64,000 nt of DNA from Cypionkella sp049896245. GTDB lineage: Bacteria > Pseudomonadota > Alphaproteobacteria > Rhodobacterales > Rhodobacteraceae. Shown piece by piece: positions 1-9,121 of this stretch (the first letter of the stretch is position 1; the number at the start of each line of letters is the position of its first letter). The notes beneath the pieces are model-generated. The model was not told the DNA's origin, did not search any database, and worked only from the letters and a program-made list of their open reading frames with translations. The stretch is from positions 1 through 64,000 of the forward strand of contig NZ_JAFCTX010000003.1 in the NCBI RefSeq assembly GCF_049896245.1, in the 5' to 3' direction. The translations under genes were made by a program, and so were the position numbers.

Positions 1-2714
1 GCGACGACGGCAGCGATACGCTGTCGGGTGATGCGGGCGCTGATCTGCTCTACGGCGGCACCGGCAACGACACCCTGAGCGGCGACGACGGCAGCGATAC
101 GCTGTCGGGTGATGCGGGCGCTGATCTGCTCTACGGCGGCACCGGCAACGACAGCCTGCTTGGCGGTTTGGGCAATGACAGCCTGCTCGGCGGCGATGGC
201 GATGATACGCTGGACGGTGGCACCGAAGCCGACAGTCTGCTCGGCGAGGCGGGCAACGACAGCTTGCTCGGCGGCGATGGCAATGACAGCCTCTATGGCG
301 GCGCGGACAATGACACGCTGTCGGGCGATGCGGGCGCTGATCTGCTCTACGGCGGCACCGGCAACGACAGCCTGCTTGGCGGTGCTGACAACGACACCCT
401 GAGCGGCGACGACGGCAGCGATACGCTGTCGGGTGATGCGGGCGCTGATCTGCTCTACGGCGGCACCGGCAACGACAGCCTGCTTGGCGGTTTGGGCAAT
501 GACAGCCTGCTCGGCGGCGATGGCGATGATACGCTGGACGGTGGCACCGAAGCCGACAGCCTGCTCGGCGAGGCTGGCAACGACAGCCTGCTCGGCGGCG
601 ATGGCAACGACAGCCTCTATGGCGGTTTGGACACTGACACGCTGTCGGGTGATGCGGGCAATGATCTGCTGTTCGGGGGCCTTGGCAACGACAGCCTGCT
701 TGGCGGAGCTGACAACGACACGCTCTACGGCGACGACGGTTCGGATACTCTGGACGGTGGCGCGGGCAATGATCTGCTTTATGGCGGCACCGGCAACGAC
801 AGCCTGCTCGGCGGTTTGGGCAATGACAGCCTGCTCGGCGAGGCGGGCAATGACAGCCTGCTTGGCGGCGATGGCGATGATACGCTGGACGGTGGCACCG
901 AAGCCGACAGCCTGCTCGGTGGCGTGGGCAATGACAGCCTGCTCGGCGGCACCGAGAACGACACGTTGTCGGGCGATCTCGGCAATGACAGCCTGTTTGG
1001 CGGCTTGGGCAATGACCAGCTTTATGGTGGTGACGGCAACGACACGTTGTTTGGTGATGCGGGCAATGACACGCTGGATGGCGGGCAGGGAGCTGACAGC
1101 ATTGACGGCGGCGATGGCAATGATTCCATCATCGGCGGTCTGGGCGTGTGGAATGACACGTTGCTTGGGGGCTTGGGCGACGATACCATCTTGGGCGGCG
1201 ACGGCACCGACCTTGCCTATGGTGGCGCGGGCAATGACACGATCTCGACCGGCCTTGGCAATGACACCGTCTATGGCGATGCAGGCAATGACACCCTGTC
1301 CGGGGGCGATGGCAATGACCTGCTCTATGGCGGTCTTAACGAGGATTCTCTCAGCGGCGGCATCGGTGACGATCTGCTGGACGGTGGCGACGGCAACGAT
1401 AGCCTTGACGGCGGCTCGGGCAATGACAGCATCCTTGGCGGCGCAGGCAATGACACATTGCTCGCTGGGGCCGGTGACGATGCGCTGAGTGGCGGCGATG
1501 GCAATGACTCGATCAACGCCTCACTTGGCAATGATACCGTCGATGCCGGGGCAGGTGATGACAGCGCGGACGCAGGTTCGGGCAATGACCTGATCTACGG
1601 CGGCGACGGTCAGGACAGCATTTTCGGCGGCGCCGACACTGACACGATCTATGGTGGCACGGGCCATGACCAGATTTTCGGCGGCGACGGCACCGATTTG
1701 ATCAGCGGCGATGCGGGCAATGACACGCTGTCCGGCGATGCGGGCAACGACACGCTTTTTGGCGGTGCTGACAACGATCTGCTGTACGGTGGCGACGGCA
1801 ATGACCTGCTCTATGGCGGGCTTGGCAATGACGTGGTCTATGGCGATGCGGGCGATGACACGCTGCGGGGCGAGGCCGGGGCCGATACGCTGTACGGCGG
1901 CGCGGGCAACGAGCTGTTTCTTGTCGATGGCAATGCCAACGCATACGGCGATGTGATCGCAGGCGGTGAGAATGTCGGCGACAATGACGTGCTTGATCTG
2001 ACCAGCTGGGGCTGGGCGCTGACCAATATCATCTACGATCCGATGAATCCCGAGAATGGCACCGTCGAGTTCCTTGATGCTGCGGGCCATGTGATTGGCA
2101 CGATGACCTTCTCGAACATCGAGAAAGTCATCCCCTGCTTCACCCCCGGCGTGATGATCACGACGGATCGCGGCGATGTCGTGGTCGAGGATTTGCGGGC
2201 GGGCGATCTGCTGTTGACCCGCGATCACGGCTTGCAACCGATCCGCTGGATTGGCAGCCGTACGCTGGGTTTGGGCGATCTGATCGCGCATCCGCACCTG
2301 CAGCCGGTGAAGATCGGGCAGGGCGCGCTCGGCTATGGCCTGCCGCAGCGCGATACATTGGTTTCGCCGCAGCACCGCATGCTGATCGAAGGTGCGTTGC
2401 CGGAAATGCTGTTTGGCGAGGCCGAGGTGCTTGTGGCCTCCGCCCATCTGACCGCCTTGCCGGGGGTTGTGCAGATTTTGCCGCCCGGTGTGACCTATAT
2501 TCACCTGCTGCTGGAGCATCACGAGATCATCTGCGCCAATGGGGCCTGGACCGAAAGCTTCCAACCCGCCGAGCGGATGTTGGATGCGATGGAAGATGGC
2601 CCGCGCGCGGAAATTGCAGAATTGTTCCCCCAGCTTATGCTGGATCACGCCGATTACCCGGCGGCGCGTCTGACGCTGAAAGCGCATGAGGCCAAGGTGC
2701 TGCTCTCGGCGTGA
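1..2714 (+). CDS. RTX (hemolysin-type calcium-binding repeat) protein with C-terminal Hint domain, 5'-truncated by window edge
   Basis: The frame beginning at base 3 is open from the window edge to the TGA at 2712, so the true start lies outside; the 903 codons present are the C-terminal part. About the first 640 residues are glycine/aspartate-rich nonapeptide repeats of the GGxGxDxLx type (GGDGNDSLYGG, GGAGNDTLLG), which in this family bind calcium and form a beta-roll after type I secretion. A linker leads to a Hint domain from about residue 710, opening with CFTPGVMITTDRG and followed by VVVEDLRAGDLLLTRD, as in the Hint_2 proteins common in Rhodobacteraceae; these are proposed to self-cleave, but that is not shown here. 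The repeat region contains long, nearly identical DNA duplications. No type I secretion genes are in the window. The substrate or activity is unknown because the N-terminus is missing. Confidence 0.9.
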   Translation, partial: DDGSDTLSGDAGADLLYGGTGNDTLSGDDGSDTLSGDAGADLLYGGTGNDSLLGGLGNDSLLGGDGDDTLDGGTEADSLLGEAGNDSLLGGDGNDSLYGGADNDTLSGDAGADLLYGGTGNDSLLGGADNDTLSGDDGSDTLSGDAGADLLYGGTGNDSLLGGLGNDSLLGGDGDDTLDGGTEADSLLGEAGNDSLLGGDGNDSLYGGLDTDTLSGDAGNDLLFGGLGNDSLLGGADNDTLYGDDGSDTLDGGAGNDLLYGGTGNDSLLGGLGNDSLLGEAGNDSLLGGDGDDTLDGGTEADSLLGGVGNDSLLGGTENDTLSGDLGNDSLFGGLGNDQLYGGDGNDTLFGDAGNDTLDGGQGADSIDGGDGNDSIIGGLGVWNDTLLGGLGDDTILGGDGTDLAYGGAGNDTISTGLGNDTVYGDAGNDTLSGGDGNDLLYGGLNEDSLSGGIGDDLLDGGDGNDSLDGGSGNDSILGGAGNDTLLAGAGDDALSGGDGNDSINASLGNDTVDAGAGDDSADAGSGNDLIYGGDGQDSIFGGADTDTIYGGTGHDQIFGGDGTDLISGDAGNDTLSGDAGNDTLFGGADNDLLYGGDGNDLLYGGLGNDVVYGDAGDDTLRGEAGADTLYGGAGNELFLVDGNANAYGDVIAGGENVGDNDVLDLTSWGWALTNIIYDPMNPENGTVEFLDAAGHVIGTMTFSNIEKVIPCFTPGVMITTDRGDVVVEDLRAGDLLLTRDHGLQPIRWIGSRTLGLGDLIAHPHLQPVKIGQGALGYGLPQRDTLVSPQHRMLIEGALPEMLFGEAEVLVASAHLTALPGVVQILPPGVTYIHLLLEHHEIICANGAWTESFQPAERMLDAMEDGPRAEIAELFPQLMLDHADYPAARLTLKAHEAKVLLSA
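66..625 (+). repeat. Long direct duplication inside the RTX coding region
   Basis: Bases 66–301 and 390–625 are direct copies 324 bp apart (exactly 12 nonapeptide units) with only four single-base differences. Bases 1–70 are also identical to 82–151 (offset 81 bp). This points to recent in-frame expansion of the calcium-binding array by recombination. Confidence 0.85.
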
Positions 2715-2720
2715 TCCGCC

Positions 2721-2775
2721 GATTTCCGTGACGGAAATCGTGACGGAAATCGTGTCGGAATTCGTGTCGAATTCC
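2721..2775. repeat. Double-hairpin intergenic element, family A, copy 1
   Basis: Two adjacent inverted repeats: GATTTCCG-TGA-CGGAAATC (2721–2739) and GGAATTCG-TGT-CGAATTCC (2757–2775), separated by a partial repeat of the first arm. It lies between the convergent RTX gene and the MobA-like gene, directly after the stop of the latter on the minus strand. Copies with the same architecture are at 19947–19986 and 23447–23485. It may act as a 3'-end or terminator element; no T-run follows. Confidence 0.7.
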
Positions 2776-2780
2776 GCGCG

Positions 2781-3368
2781 CTAGCCTTGTCGCCTTGCGT
2801 GCCATGCCGCCCAAGCTTCCGGTGTGTCCAGATCGGTCAGCGCGTGCTGATCGGGCAGGGCGATCAGCCTGACACGCGAGGGATACTGCGTCAAAACGCT
2901 CCGCGCCCCCTCATCGCCGCGCAAATCCTGCAACACCCCCCGCAAATCTGCGGGAAAAACCACCGGATGCCCTGGCCTGCCATCGCTGCTTGCCCCGCGC
3001 AGAATGGCGCGTGGTGCCTGATCGAAAGCCGCGATCAACGCCAGCAGATCATCCGCGTTCAACTCTGGCATATCCGCAGGCAGGATCATCAACGCGCCCT
3101 GTGCCGCCTTAGCCCCGGCGCGGATCGAGGCCGCCATGCCCTCGTCTGCCGCAGCAACCGACAGCACCACAGCGTCAACACCCGCCACAGCCTGCCGTCG
3201 CGCCACATCCTCGATGCGCAGCGTCACGATCACTTGGGCACAAACGTCCCGCGCCATCTGCGCCTGCCTGCGCAGCATCGCCACACCGTCCACCAATTCC
3301 AACAGCTTATCGCCGCCGCGCATACGGCTGCTGGCTCCGGCGGCGGGGATCAGGATGGTCAGCGGCAT
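2781..3368 (-). CDS. MobA/MocA-like nucleotidyltransferase
   Basis: The 195-residue protein is chosen from the ATG at 3368, because the family signature starts immediately (PLTILIPAAGASSRMRGGDK: the LAAGxSxRMGxxK nucleotide-binding loop). Further family motifs are ILPADMP (metal/nucleotide-binding aspartate), GHPVVF, GDEGAR and the C-terminal DLDTPEAW. These match the MobA-like NTP transferases, especially the MocA type that transfers CMP or GMP to molybdopterin, or relatives linked to molybdenum hydroxylases. No molybdoenzyme is encoded in this window, so the substrate is undetermined. An in-frame ATG 66 bp upstream exists but adds residues without homology. It follows the dehydrogenase gene on the same strand after a 223-bp gap containing a palindromic element, so it may be separately transcribed. 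Confidence 0.85.
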   Translation of the reverse strand: MPLTILIPAAGASSRMRGGDKLLELVDGVAMLRRQAQMARDVCAQVIVTLRIEDVARRQAVAGVDAVVLSVAAADEGMAASIRAGAKAAQGALMILPADMPELNADDLLALIAAFDQAPRAILRGASSDGRPGHPVVFPADLRGVLQDLRGDEGARSVLTQYPSRVRLIALPDQHALTDLDTPEAWAAWHARRQG

Positions 3369-3454
3369 GGAACAAGCGTGACGCAAAGCCAAGCCCCGGT
3401 CAAGCAACCGGGTCTGGCGTTTGGTGTGTCTCACGCATCGAAAACCACGTCATT

Positions 3455-3540
3455 CAGACCTTTACGACAACATAGTGTGGAAATATGCCCAAAAACTGGC
3501 CAATACCACAAGTCATTCCCAGCGGGGAATGACCGTTCCA
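3455..3540 (-). repeat. Palindromic intergenic element, family B, copy 1
   Basis: A 9-bp perfect stem GTCATTCCC-AGCG-GGGAATGAC (3512–3533) plus a flanking tract reading (minus strand) ACTTGTGG...TGTTGTCG. A closely similar hairpin and flank occur downstream of the KAS gene (55912–55990), and a diverged version after the L,D-transpeptidase gene (53165–53225). In all three cases the element follows a stop codon by about 30–60 bp in the direction of the upstream gene. Confidence 0.65.
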
Positions 3541-3591
3541 GCCAAGAAGCGGCGCGCATCATCAAAGACATGCAACCGTTTCAAGCCAGTT

Positions 3592-6009
3592 TCAGCCCCG
3601 CATCCGCGCGCCGTCCGCGTCAAACAATGGTGCCAGTTGCACCACAGCTTTGCGGTGCTCACCAAGGATTTCGATATGGCACTCAAGCCCATCCTTGACT
3701 TTATCGGCAGGCAGGAACCCCATTGCCACCGATTTCCCGGTGAAATGGCTGAACCCACCGCTGGTGCAGAAGCCTACGACCGCACCCTCCAGCCAGATCG
3801 GCTCCCACGCCACCACATCGGCATCCTTGGCATCGACGATAAAGCTGACCAGCTTGCGCTTCGGACCTGCGGCTTTCTCTGCCGTGGCCGCCGCCTTGCC
3901 GATCCATTCGGCATCCTTGTTCCAGCGGATGAAGCGATCCAGCCCCGTCTCGCAGGGGGTGTAATCCGGGCTGAACTCACGCCCCCACGAGCCAAACCAC
4001 TTGTCCAACCGCAAGCTCATCATCGCCCGCATCCCGAACGGCCGCAGGCCCAAATCGCTGCCCGCCGCGTTCAGCGTGTCCCACAGATGCCGCACCGACA
4101 TGTGATCGCAGAAAATCTCATAGCCCAGATCGGCGGTGTAGCTGACGCGCTGCACGATGCAATTCGCCATCCCCACCGTCATCCGCTTTACGTCCATAAA
4201 CTTGAACGCAGCGCCCGACACATCGGTGCGCGTCACCCGAGCCAACAACTCCCGCGCATTCGGCCCGGCAATCTGGAAGCCCGTCCGCGCATCCGAGACG
4301 TTTTCCACCGTCACGCCATCCATCGCGTTCTGCTCAAACCAGCGGTAGTGCCAGCCCTGCGCGCCATAGCTCGCGGTCAGCTGGAACTCGGTTTCCGACA
4401 GGCAAGACACCGTGAAATCACCGATGATCTTGCCGGAATGTGCCAGCATCGGCGTCAGGGAAAGGCGGCCAACCTTGGGGATATTCCCCGCCATGATCTT
4501 GTCCAGCCAAGCCCGCGCATTCGCACCCTTGACGATATACTTGCCGAAATTCTGCAATTCGTTGATGCCAACGCCCTCGCGCACCGCCAGCACTTCCTGC
4601 CGCGTGGCTTCCCAAGCGTTAGAGCGTTTGAACGTCGGCTCCTCATAGGTCGGCTCACCGGGCAGGGCATAATAGTTGACAACCTCAAGCCCGTATTGCT
4701 GGCCCCAAACTGCGTTCAGCGCGGTGTTGGTGTCATGCATCGGCGTGGTGCGGAACGGCCGCGCTGCCGGGCGTTCCTCGTTCGGGTAGCCGACCGAGAA
4801 CCGCATCTGATAGTTCTCGATCACCTTCGGCACGGTGTAGCCCGGCGTGGTCCAGGTGCCGAAACGGCTGACATCAAAACCGCGCGGATCACGCTCAACC
4901 TCGCCCTCGATCATCCACTGCGCCAGCGCCAACCCCATGCCGCCGCCCTGAGAGAACCCAGCCATCACCGCACAAGCCGACCAGTAATTCTTCAACCCCT
5001 GCACCGGACCAATCAGCGGGTTGCCGTCGGGGGCAAAGGTGAACGGCCCATGGATCACGCGCTTGACACCCGCTTTTTGCAGGGCGGGGAAGCGGCGGTA
5101 GGAAAATTCGATGCTGTCGGCGATCTTGTCATAGGCGTCGGGCAGAAGTTCCTGCCCCCAAGTCCAAGGGGTGCCGTCGATGCTCCACCCCTCGCAGGGT
5201 TTTTCGTAAAAGCCGATGCAGAAGCCCCGGCCCTCCTGCCGCAGATAGGATTCGCCGCCGGGGTCCATCACATGCGGAAACTCGCGCCCGCCACGGGCGA
5301 CGATCTCGGGGATGTCGTCTGTCACCAGATATTGGTGCGCCATGGGCAAAAGCGGCAGGTAAACCCCCGCCATCGCGCCCACTTCCCGTGCCCAAAGTCC
5401 GGCGGCGTTGACCAGATGCTCGCAGGTGATGGTGCCTTTGTCGGTGACAACCTCCCAGCCGTCGCGGGTGGGATTGGTTGCGATGACCTTGGTGTGCAGC
5501 ACAATCTCGGCCCCGCCCATCTTGGCGGCTTTGGCATAGGCGTGGGTGGTGCCGTAGGGGTCAAGGTGACCATCAAGCGGATCATAAAGCGCGCCGATGA
5601 TGCCTTCCAGATTGACCATCCCGTCGGTCAGCTTGGCGATTTCCTCTGGGCCGAGAATTTCAGTGTCAAGCCCCATGTAGCGGTGCTTGGCGCGTTCCGC
5701 CTTCAACTGATCAAAGCGTTCCTGATTGTCGGCCAGCGTAATGCCGCCCACATGGTGCAGCCCGCAGGACATTCCCGTGATCGCCTCCAACTCTTTATAA
5801 AGCCGGATCGTATAGCCCTGCAACGCCGCCATATTGGTGTCGCCGTTCAGCGTATGAAAGCCGCCCGCCGCGTGCCAGGTGGAGCCGCTCGTCAACTCAG
5901 ACCGCTCAATAAGCGTCACATCCGACCAGCCTAATTTGGTCAGATGATACAAAACCGAGCAGCCGACAACGCCGCCGCCAATCACAACAACGCGGGTATG
6001 GGTTTTCAT
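3592..6009 (-). CDS. FAD-dependent dimethylglycine/sarcosine dehydrogenase family protein (DAO + GcvT domains)
   Basis: This 805-residue flavoprotein has an N-terminal Rossmann motif VVVIGGGVVGCSV (residues ~7–19) and the STWHAAGG segment, where the histidine is the covalent FAD site in mitochondrial dimethylglycine dehydrogenase. The DAO domain covers roughly residues 1–360, an FAO_M-type linker 365–420, and a GcvT (aminomethyltransferase) domain plus GcvT C-barrel about 425–790. Family members oxidatively demethylate N-methylglycines and pass the one-carbon unit to tetrahydrofolate. The length matches the family. The ATG at 6009 follows AAGGATTC at good spacing. Exact substrate cannot be decided from sequence; dimethylglycine, sarcosine or a related methylamine are possible, which would fit osmolyte use in marine relatives. 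The gene appears monocistronic or leads into the MobA-like gene. Confidence 0.88.
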   Translation of the reverse strand: MKTHTRVVVIGGGVVGCSVLYHLTKLGWSDVTLIERSELTSGSTWHAAGGFHTLNGDTNMAALQGYTIRLYKELEAITGMSCGLHHVGGITLADNQERFDQLKAERAKHRYMGLDTEILGPEEIAKLTDGMVNLEGIIGALYDPLDGHLDPYGTTHAYAKAAKMGGAEIVLHTKVIATNPTRDGWEVVTDKGTITCEHLVNAAGLWAREVGAMAGVYLPLLPMAHQYLVTDDIPEIVARGGREFPHVMDPGGESYLRQEGRGFCIGFYEKPCEGWSIDGTPWTWGQELLPDAYDKIADSIEFSYRRFPALQKAGVKRVIHGPFTFAPDGNPLIGPVQGLKNYWSACAVMAGFSQGGGMGLALAQWMIEGEVERDPRGFDVSRFGTWTTPGYTVPKVIENYQMRFSVGYPNEERPAARPFRTTPMHDTNTALNAVWGQQYGLEVVNYYALPGEPTYEEPTFKRSNAWEATRQEVLAVREGVGINELQNFGKYIVKGANARAWLDKIMAGNIPKVGRLSLTPMLAHSGKIIGDFTVSCLSETEFQLTASYGAQGWHYRWFEQNAMDGVTVENVSDARTGFQIAGPNARELLARVTRTDVSGAAFKFMDVKRMTVGMANCIVQRVSYTADLGYEIFCDHMSVRHLWDTLNAAGSDLGLRPFGMRAMMSLRLDKWFGSWGREFSPDYTPCETGLDRFIRWNKDAEWIGKAAATAEKAAGPKRKLVSFIVDAKDADVVAWEPIWLEGAVVGFCTSGGFSHFTGKSVAMGFLPADKVKDGLECHIEILGEHRKAVVQLAPLFDADGARMRG

Positions 6010-6179
6010 CTGTGAATCCTTTTGAAATCGCGGGGCCGCAGCCCTTTTGCGCTAAAATAAGCCCTCCCGCACAAATCACCGCCCCGTCCACGACAAAATG
6101 CGTCGCAAATGAAGCGCAAGCGCCACGGTAGACCCTAGCGGCGGATCATTGTAGCAAAGGCGCAGCAACGGAGGCGCAA

Positions 6180-7712
6180 ATGCTGGGTAAACTTTGGCCA
6201 ATTCTGATCGGTGTGGCGGTGGTGCTTGCCGCCCTTGTCGCCATGCGGCCACTATTGCCGATTGACGAAACGCGATATCTGTCCGTCGCGTGGGAGATGT
6301 GGCTGTCCGGCGACCCTGTGCATCTGACCAAGAATGGCGAGATGTATACGCATAAAACGCCTTTGCTGTTCGTGATGATCAATCTGGTCTGGCTGCTTAC
6401 GGGGGTATCCGAATTCGCCGCCCGCCTCGTCGGCCCTGCTTGTGCGGTTGGGATGGTCGCTGGCACGACGCTGCTCGCCCGCCGCCTGTGGCCCGCCGAG
6501 AACCTGGGAATCCGTGCGGCGCTGATCCTGTCAGGCTTTCCGGTGTTTCTGATCTACGGCTCGGCCACCATGTTCGACGCATTGCTTGCGCTTGGCGTCC
6601 TCGGCGGCATCGCAGCTTTGTGGAGCATTGGACAGGGCAGGGGCGGCTGGATAACCTTCGGCCTCGCCCTCGCGTTCGGCGTCTATGCGAAAGGCCCGGT
6701 CATCCTCGTCCACCTGATGCCAGTGCTATTGACCATGCCCTACTGGGCACCGAACCCGCCCAAGGCCACCGAAATCGCCAAGGGCTTTGGCGGCGCGTTG
6801 CTGGTTGCCCTCGCCCTGATCGCCCTCTGGCTCGTGCCAACCCTGCTCACCGCCACGCCGGAATTCCGCACTGAACTGCTCTGGACCCAATCCGCCGCCC
6901 GCGTGGCTGGCGGCATGGCCCACGACCGCCCGTTCTGGTTCCTGATCGCCCTGCTGCCGCTTTTGCTGTTCCCATGGGGCTGGTCGATCCGCCTGTGGCG
7001 CGGGTTCAGTGGCTCATGGAGCGACCCCGCGATCAAACTCTGCACGATCTGGGCCACCTCCACCCTGATCCTGTTCTCGCTGATTTCCGGCAAACAAGCC
7101 CATTACCTGCTGCCCGCCTATCCCGCGATGGCGTTGCTGTTCGCCCATGCCTCTGTGCGCGCCAAATCCGGCAGTATGGCTTGGGCTGCCCTAGTGCTGA
7201 TCGCCGCCGGGGCAGGGGCCATCGGCCTTGGCCTGATCCCCGCCAAAGCCGATCTCGCGCAACTCGCGCCCTACTGGCCGCTCACCGCCTTCGCAGCCCT
7301 GTGCCTGATCCTCTCCCTGATGATCTGGCGCTTGCCGCGCATCCCCGGTCATTTGCTCGCGGGCGTCGCCCTAACCCTCGGCCTCCACGGCATCATCGCC
7401 ACCACCGGGCTTTACGCGGCCTATGATGGCCAAGCCCTTGCCAACATCCTTGCCACCTATGAAGCCAACGGTCTTGCAGTGACCAACGCCGAATACAATG
7501 CCGAGATCAACTTCCTTGCCCGTCTGACCACGCCTATCGCTCTGACCCCCGATCTGCCAAGCCTGAAAACTTGGGCGCAAACCCATCCCAACGGCATGAT
7601 CTTTGGCCGGGTAAAAGAAAACCCGCTGACGGCAGCGCCGCAGCAGGTTTTCCATTTCTTCGCGCAGGATTGGGGCCTGTGGCCCGCTACTTCTCTGGGA
7701 TCAGCCCCTTAG
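6180..7712 (+). CDS. ArnT/PMT-like membrane glycosyltransferase
   Basis: A 510-residue integral membrane protein with about 11–12 hydrophobic segments. After the first membrane segment comes PIDETRYLSVAWEM, matching the DE-R-Y first periplasmic loop of the ArnT/PMT (GT-C) fold in which the acidic pair is catalytic. HKTPLLFVMINLVW and the central KGPVILVHLMP are also typical. ArnT-like enzymes move a sugar from a polyprenyl-phosphate carrier to an outer-membrane acceptor such as lipid A; the sugar and acceptor here are unknown. GGAGGCGCAAATG supplies the ribosome site. The last 26 bp overlap the end of the convergent permease gene (7687–7712). Confidence 0.85.
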   Translation: MLGKLWPILIGVAVVLAALVAMRPLLPIDETRYLSVAWEMWLSGDPVHLTKNGEMYTHKTPLLFVMINLVWLLTGVSEFAARLVGPACAVGMVAGTTLLARRLWPAENLGIRAALILSGFPVFLIYGSATMFDALLALGVLGGIAALWSIGQGRGGWITFGLALAFGVYAKGPVILVHLMPVLLTMPYWAPNPPKATEIAKGFGGALLVALALIALWLVPTLLTATPEFRTELLWTQSAARVAGGMAHDRPFWFLIALLPLLLFPWGWSIRLWRGFSGSWSDPAIKLCTIWATSTLILFSLISGKQAHYLLPAYPAMALLFAHASVRAKSGSMAWAALVLIAAGAGAIGLGLIPAKADLAQLAPYWPLTAFAALCLILSLMIWRLPRIPGHLLAGVALTLGLHGIIATTGLYAAYDGQALANILATYEANGLAVTNAEYNAEINFLARLTTPIALTPDLPSLKTWAQTHPNGMIFGRVKENPLTAAPQQVFHFFAQDWGLWPATSLGSAP

Positions 7713-9120
7713 GACTGAACCGCAGCACCAACAGCAACACCGCTCCCAACGTCACCAACCGCAGATGCGGGGCGGCATCAATCAGATGCGCCTTCAAGGC
7801 CCCGGCTGGCAGCGGATAGGTCAGATAGCCCATAAACACCGGGCCCGCGTTCTCGACAATCAGCCACAGCCAGCCCAGCAGCAACCCACCCAGAACCGCG
7901 CCCCAGTTGTTGCCAGAGCCGCCGACAATCACCATCACCCAGATCAAAAACGTAAAGCGCAGCGGCGAGTAATTGCCGGGCGTCAACTGCCCCTCCATCG
8001 AGGTCAGCATCGCGCCCGCCATCCCCACCACAGCCGAGCCGATGATGAAAATCTGCAAATGCCGGGCGGTGACGTTCTTGCCCATCGCAGAAGCCGAGAC
8101 TTCATTATCCCGGATCGCCCGCATCATCCGGCCCCAAGGGCTGTTCAGCATCCGCTCGGATATCCAGATCAGCGCCAGCAAAACCAGACCAAAGATCAGC
8201 ATATACAACAGCTTGACGAGGATGGTGGAGGCAGAAATCGTATCAAACCCCCAATTCTGCGCCCAGCCAACAAACTCGGCTGACTTTTGCAAATCAACCT
8301 CATACGGCACCGGCCAAGGCCGTGGCAGACCGACAAGGTTCTTCACCCCGCGCGACAGCCAGTCCTCATTCTTCATTACCGCCAGCACAATCTCGGCAAT
8401 CCCCAGCGTCGCAATCGCCAGATAATCCGAGCGCAAACCCAAAGCGACCTTGCCAATCGCCCAAGCAGCCACCCCTGCAAACAGCGCTCCCACCGGCCAA
8501 GACAGTAGCGATGGCAAACCAAAGCCGCCGATATTGCCATAGATTGCCGGATTAAACGCCTCAATCGCCGTCACCGCCGGGTCATAAATCGCGCGATAGG
8601 CAAAGAAGCCACCGATCAGGATCGCGGCCACGGTCCAGTTGCGCGCACGTCCCTGCATCCGGCGATATGTCGCCACCGCCGCTGCGATCACCGCCAAACC
8701 GAACGCAAGGCTCACCAACAAACGCGGCCCGCCCGCAGCCCAAGCCTCTGGCACCGGCTGCGCTGACACCACCACCACCGCCAAACCACCCAAAGCCACC
8801 GAGCCCATGATCCCGGTTGAAAACAGCCCGGCATAGCCCCATTGCATGTTCACGCCCAAAGCCATGATCGCGCTCAGGATGCCGATGTTGAAGATTTGCA
8901 GGCTCAGGTTCCAGCTTTGCATCAGTCCCGTCGCTACAAACAAGAAGCCCAGCAAAGCGAACAGGCCAAGGTTCCTGTGCAGCATAGAGCCGATTGGGAT
9001 CAGTGCCAAAGACGCGCCCAAAACAATCCATTCGCCGACTGTCAAATTCAGCCCGCCAAACATTTCCGCTGCCGCGAAAATGAGGCCTAGTCCGATCCAG
9101 AGCAAACGCATCGGATTCAT
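7687..9120 (-). CDS. livM: Branched-chain amino acid (HAAT-family) ABC transporter permease, LivM type
   Basis: A 477-residue permease, longer than many LivM proteins because of extra N-terminal membrane helices and an inserted segment. The core family motifs are GLRSDYLAIATLGIAEI (permease–ATPase coupling region, about residue 228), RAIRDNEVSASAMG (EAA-like loop) and the C-terminal FSPKGLIPEK. It forms the inner-membrane channel with LivH and is powered by LivF/LivG. It is the last gene of the liv operon, one base after the LivH stop. Its 3' end overlaps the convergent glycosyltransferase gene. The substrate class is inferred only from family; urea or amide transporters share this architecture. 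Confidence 0.9.
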   Translation of the reverse strand: MNPMRLLWIGLGLIFAAAEMFGGLNLTVGEWIVLGASLALIPIGSMLHRNLGLFALLGFLFVATGLMQSWNLSLQIFNIGILSAIMALGVNMQWGYAGLFSTGIMGSVALGGLAVVVVSAQPVPEAWAAGGPRLLVSLAFGLAVIAAAVATYRRMQGRARNWTVAAILIGGFFAYRAIYDPAVTAIEAFNPAIYGNIGGFGLPSLLSWPVGALFAGVAAWAIGKVALGLRSDYLAIATLGIAEIVLAVMKNEDWLSRGVKNLVGLPRPWPVPYEVDLQKSAEFVGWAQNWGFDTISASTILVKLLYMLIFGLVLLALIWISERMLNSPWGRMMRAIRDNEVSASAMGKNVTARHLQIFIIGSAVVGMAGAMLTSMEGQLTPGNYSPLRFTFLIWVMVIVGGSGNNWGAVLGGLLLGWLWLIVENAGPVFMGYLTYPLPAGALKAHLIDAAPHLRLVTLGAVLLLVLRFSPKGLIPEK

Positions 9121-9121
9121 G

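Noticed and set aside
1..1900. CRISPR-like regular repeats
   Set aside because: The period is 27 bp multiples in coding frame with Gly/Asp codons; these are RTX repeats, not spacers and repeats.
1521..2687. 388-codon minus-strand frame over the RTX/Hint gene
   Set aside because: Periodic composition mirrors the repeat on the other strand.
3421..5934. 837-codon plus-strand open frame
   Set aside because: It lies opposite the dehydrogenase gene, whose protein has clear domain motifs; the plus frame has Arg/His/Pro-rich composition typical of an antisense shadow in GC-rich DNA.
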